The position numbers and the translations under genes were made by a program. Below, one piece after another: positions 9,083 to 10,000 of a stretch of DNA of 10,000 nucleotides. Under the pieces are notes generated by a model, which worked only from the letters and a program-made list of their open reading frames with translations, made no database searches and was not told the DNA's origin. This DNA is from Penaeus vannamei (taxonomy: Eukaryota > Arthropoda > Malacostraca > Decapoda > Penaeidae). The stretch is from NCBI RefSeq assembly GCF_042767895.1, contig NC_091553.1, positions 25,977,097 through 25,987,096 of the forward strand. The letters are read 5' to 3'. Position 1 is the first letter of the stretch. Each line of letters starts with the position of its first letter.

Positions 9083-9699
9083 GAACTTCGACCTCCTTCT
9101 TGCTGCGTCTAGGATGCTCAGCCGACGGTGAGGAACGGCCTGAGGGCATCAGACAACTCTGGAGTATGTCATTTTTTATTTTTTCCGACTTTTTGGAATA
9201 TATTTTTTTCTTCTCTCTCTCCCTGTTGAGATTTTCCTCAATTTCTCATTCTCTTTAGCAACACGGTCTTCTTTTGCTCGTTTAAGAGAAGTGTCTAGTA
9301 ATGAGATGATTCTTTGGAGGAGGGACTTAGGAAAGTCTTGGAGATGCTGAAGACTTAAGAAGATGGCAAATGAGTTGGCCGTATGGCGCGAGGGGAAGAA
9401 GGAGGGAGAGAGAGAGAGGATAAGTAAAAATAAAGAATAAATCTTATGACGGAAACAAAATGGAATCGATATGCGAAATAACGATTTTGCCGACTGCGAT
9501 ATGATTCATGTTCAGAATACAACATTGTTCAGCCTTTCTGCTAACAGACAGAGTTCTACTGTATAAAACACGTAAAAAGAATAAATAAGATAAAAGATAT
9601 AATAATAAAAATAAAAGCTCTTCCCTCCATGATAATAAAATGAAAAAAAGGCAAATTATGATCATCTGAAAAACTACCCACCAAGCAGGAGCTCACAAA
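9083..9699. other. unassigned interval, no confirmed gene
   Basis: Positions 9083-9160 have balanced composition and include splice-like words, TGCGTCTAG (9104-9112) and CGGTGAGG (9126-9133). From 9160 on the DNA is AT-rich, with one short GA run near 9408-9419. The minus-strand frame 9444-9665 encodes 73 residues with Leu- and Phe-rich stretches and no recognised family. I see no supported gene. Confidence 0.4.
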
Positions 9700-9770
9700 C
9701 CGCCCTCTGATAAGGCATTAATATCAGATATGCTTAATGCGCAACATTAGCAAGACGGCGAAGAGGGCGG
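9700..9770. other. nested and competing inverted repeats
   Basis: The outer arms CCGCCCTCT (9700-9708) and AGAGGGCGG (9762-9770) are perfectly complementary. Inside them GCATTAA (9715-9721) pairs with TTAATGC (9734-9740). A third perfect pair, TCTGATA (9706-9712) with TATCAGA (9722-9728), overlaps the outer left arm and lies across the inner stem, so it excludes the other pairings. The cluster could be a small palindromic element or a structured RNA. Its function is unknown. Confidence 0.6.
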
Positions 9771-9790
9771 GGTCCGGGTAGGTCTGCAAG

Positions 9791-10000
9791 AGGTGGGGGC
9801 TGGGGGCTTCAGGTGGGGGCTCGGGGCTTCAGGTGGGGGCTGAGGGTGAGGGCTGGGGGGGGGGGCTGGTGGTGGGGGATGTGGGTGGGGGGCTTTGGGC
9901 AGTAGGTGGGGGCTGGGGGTGAGGACTGGTGGTGGGGACGTGGGATGAAGGCTCGTGGTGGGGGCTGTAGGCAGAAGGTGGGGGCTGGGGGCTACGGAAG
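9791..10000. repeat. G-rich 20-nt minisatellite, continues beyond the window
   Basis: AGGTGGGGGCTGGGGGCTTC at 9791-9810 is followed by a near-identical unit at 9811-9830 and a partial one from 9831. After that the array degenerates into GGTGGGGGCTG and GGGGGTGAGG words up to the window edge. A long G run lies near 9855-9865. Many G3-G5 runs lie close together on the + strand, so G-quadruplex formation is likely. The frames through it carry no domain. Confidence 0.88.

Noticed and set aside
9791..10000. Telomere-like G-rich repeat
   Set aside because: The unit is about 20 nt and degenerate. It is not the arthropod TTAGG or vertebrate TTAGGG repeat.

Overview
The window looks like non-coding, repeat-dominated DNA from an animal genome. 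A decapod crustacean, perhaps a penaeid shrimp, is the best guess. That guess is inference: it rests on the extreme density of microsatellites of many types (TA, CA, TAA, GA, GACA, GAT/AAT, ACT) next to a Penelope-like retroelement (PLE). I see no host gene that I can defend.

Positions 1 to about 1632 hold the 3' part of a PLE on the + strand, cut by the left window edge. A reverse transcriptase is recognisable by the fingers motif, a palm with SFDVKSLFTNVP, GLAMGSPLS and YVDD, and a thumb-like region. A GIY-YIG type endonuclease start follows. The copy is dead: two consecutive stop codons lie just before YVDD, a frameshift lies near 583, and the C-terminal half of the endonuclease is unrecognisable. 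Downstream are two back-to-back hairpins and a sequence that fits the hammerhead ribozyme core known from PLE terminal repeats. The element then runs straight into (TA)n.

Positions 1632 to 3000 are an alternating (TA)n/(CA)n tract. It contains four copies of a module with a 22-bp palindrome, and part of it has been duplicated about 471 bp apart. Positions 3000 to 3500 are of mixed composition and unidentified. Positions 3505 to 5710 hold degenerate GAT/AAT-type trinucleotide arrays, interrupted by unassigned DNA and a (GA)n-G14-(GA)n tract. Positions 5925 to 6880 are a degenerate purine-rich minisatellite built on AACAGTGA-like units, which sharpens into a 12/24-nt higher-order repeat at its end. 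Positions 6995 to 7150 are C-rich. A perfect hairpin, a (TA)n block and an A22 run follow, and then about 1.5 kb of pyrimidine-rich DNA (7600 to 9080) with a mixed-sequence island inside. Positions 9240 to 9700 are AT-rich with nothing recognisable. A compact set of nested and competing inverted repeats (9700 to 9770) precedes a G-rich 20-nt minisatellite that continues out of the window.

No genes here work together as a system. The most informative items are the candidate hammerhead ribozyme, the chimeric 3' half of the PLE, the palindrome-bearing higher-order repeat in the TA tract, and the inverted-repeat cluster at 9700.
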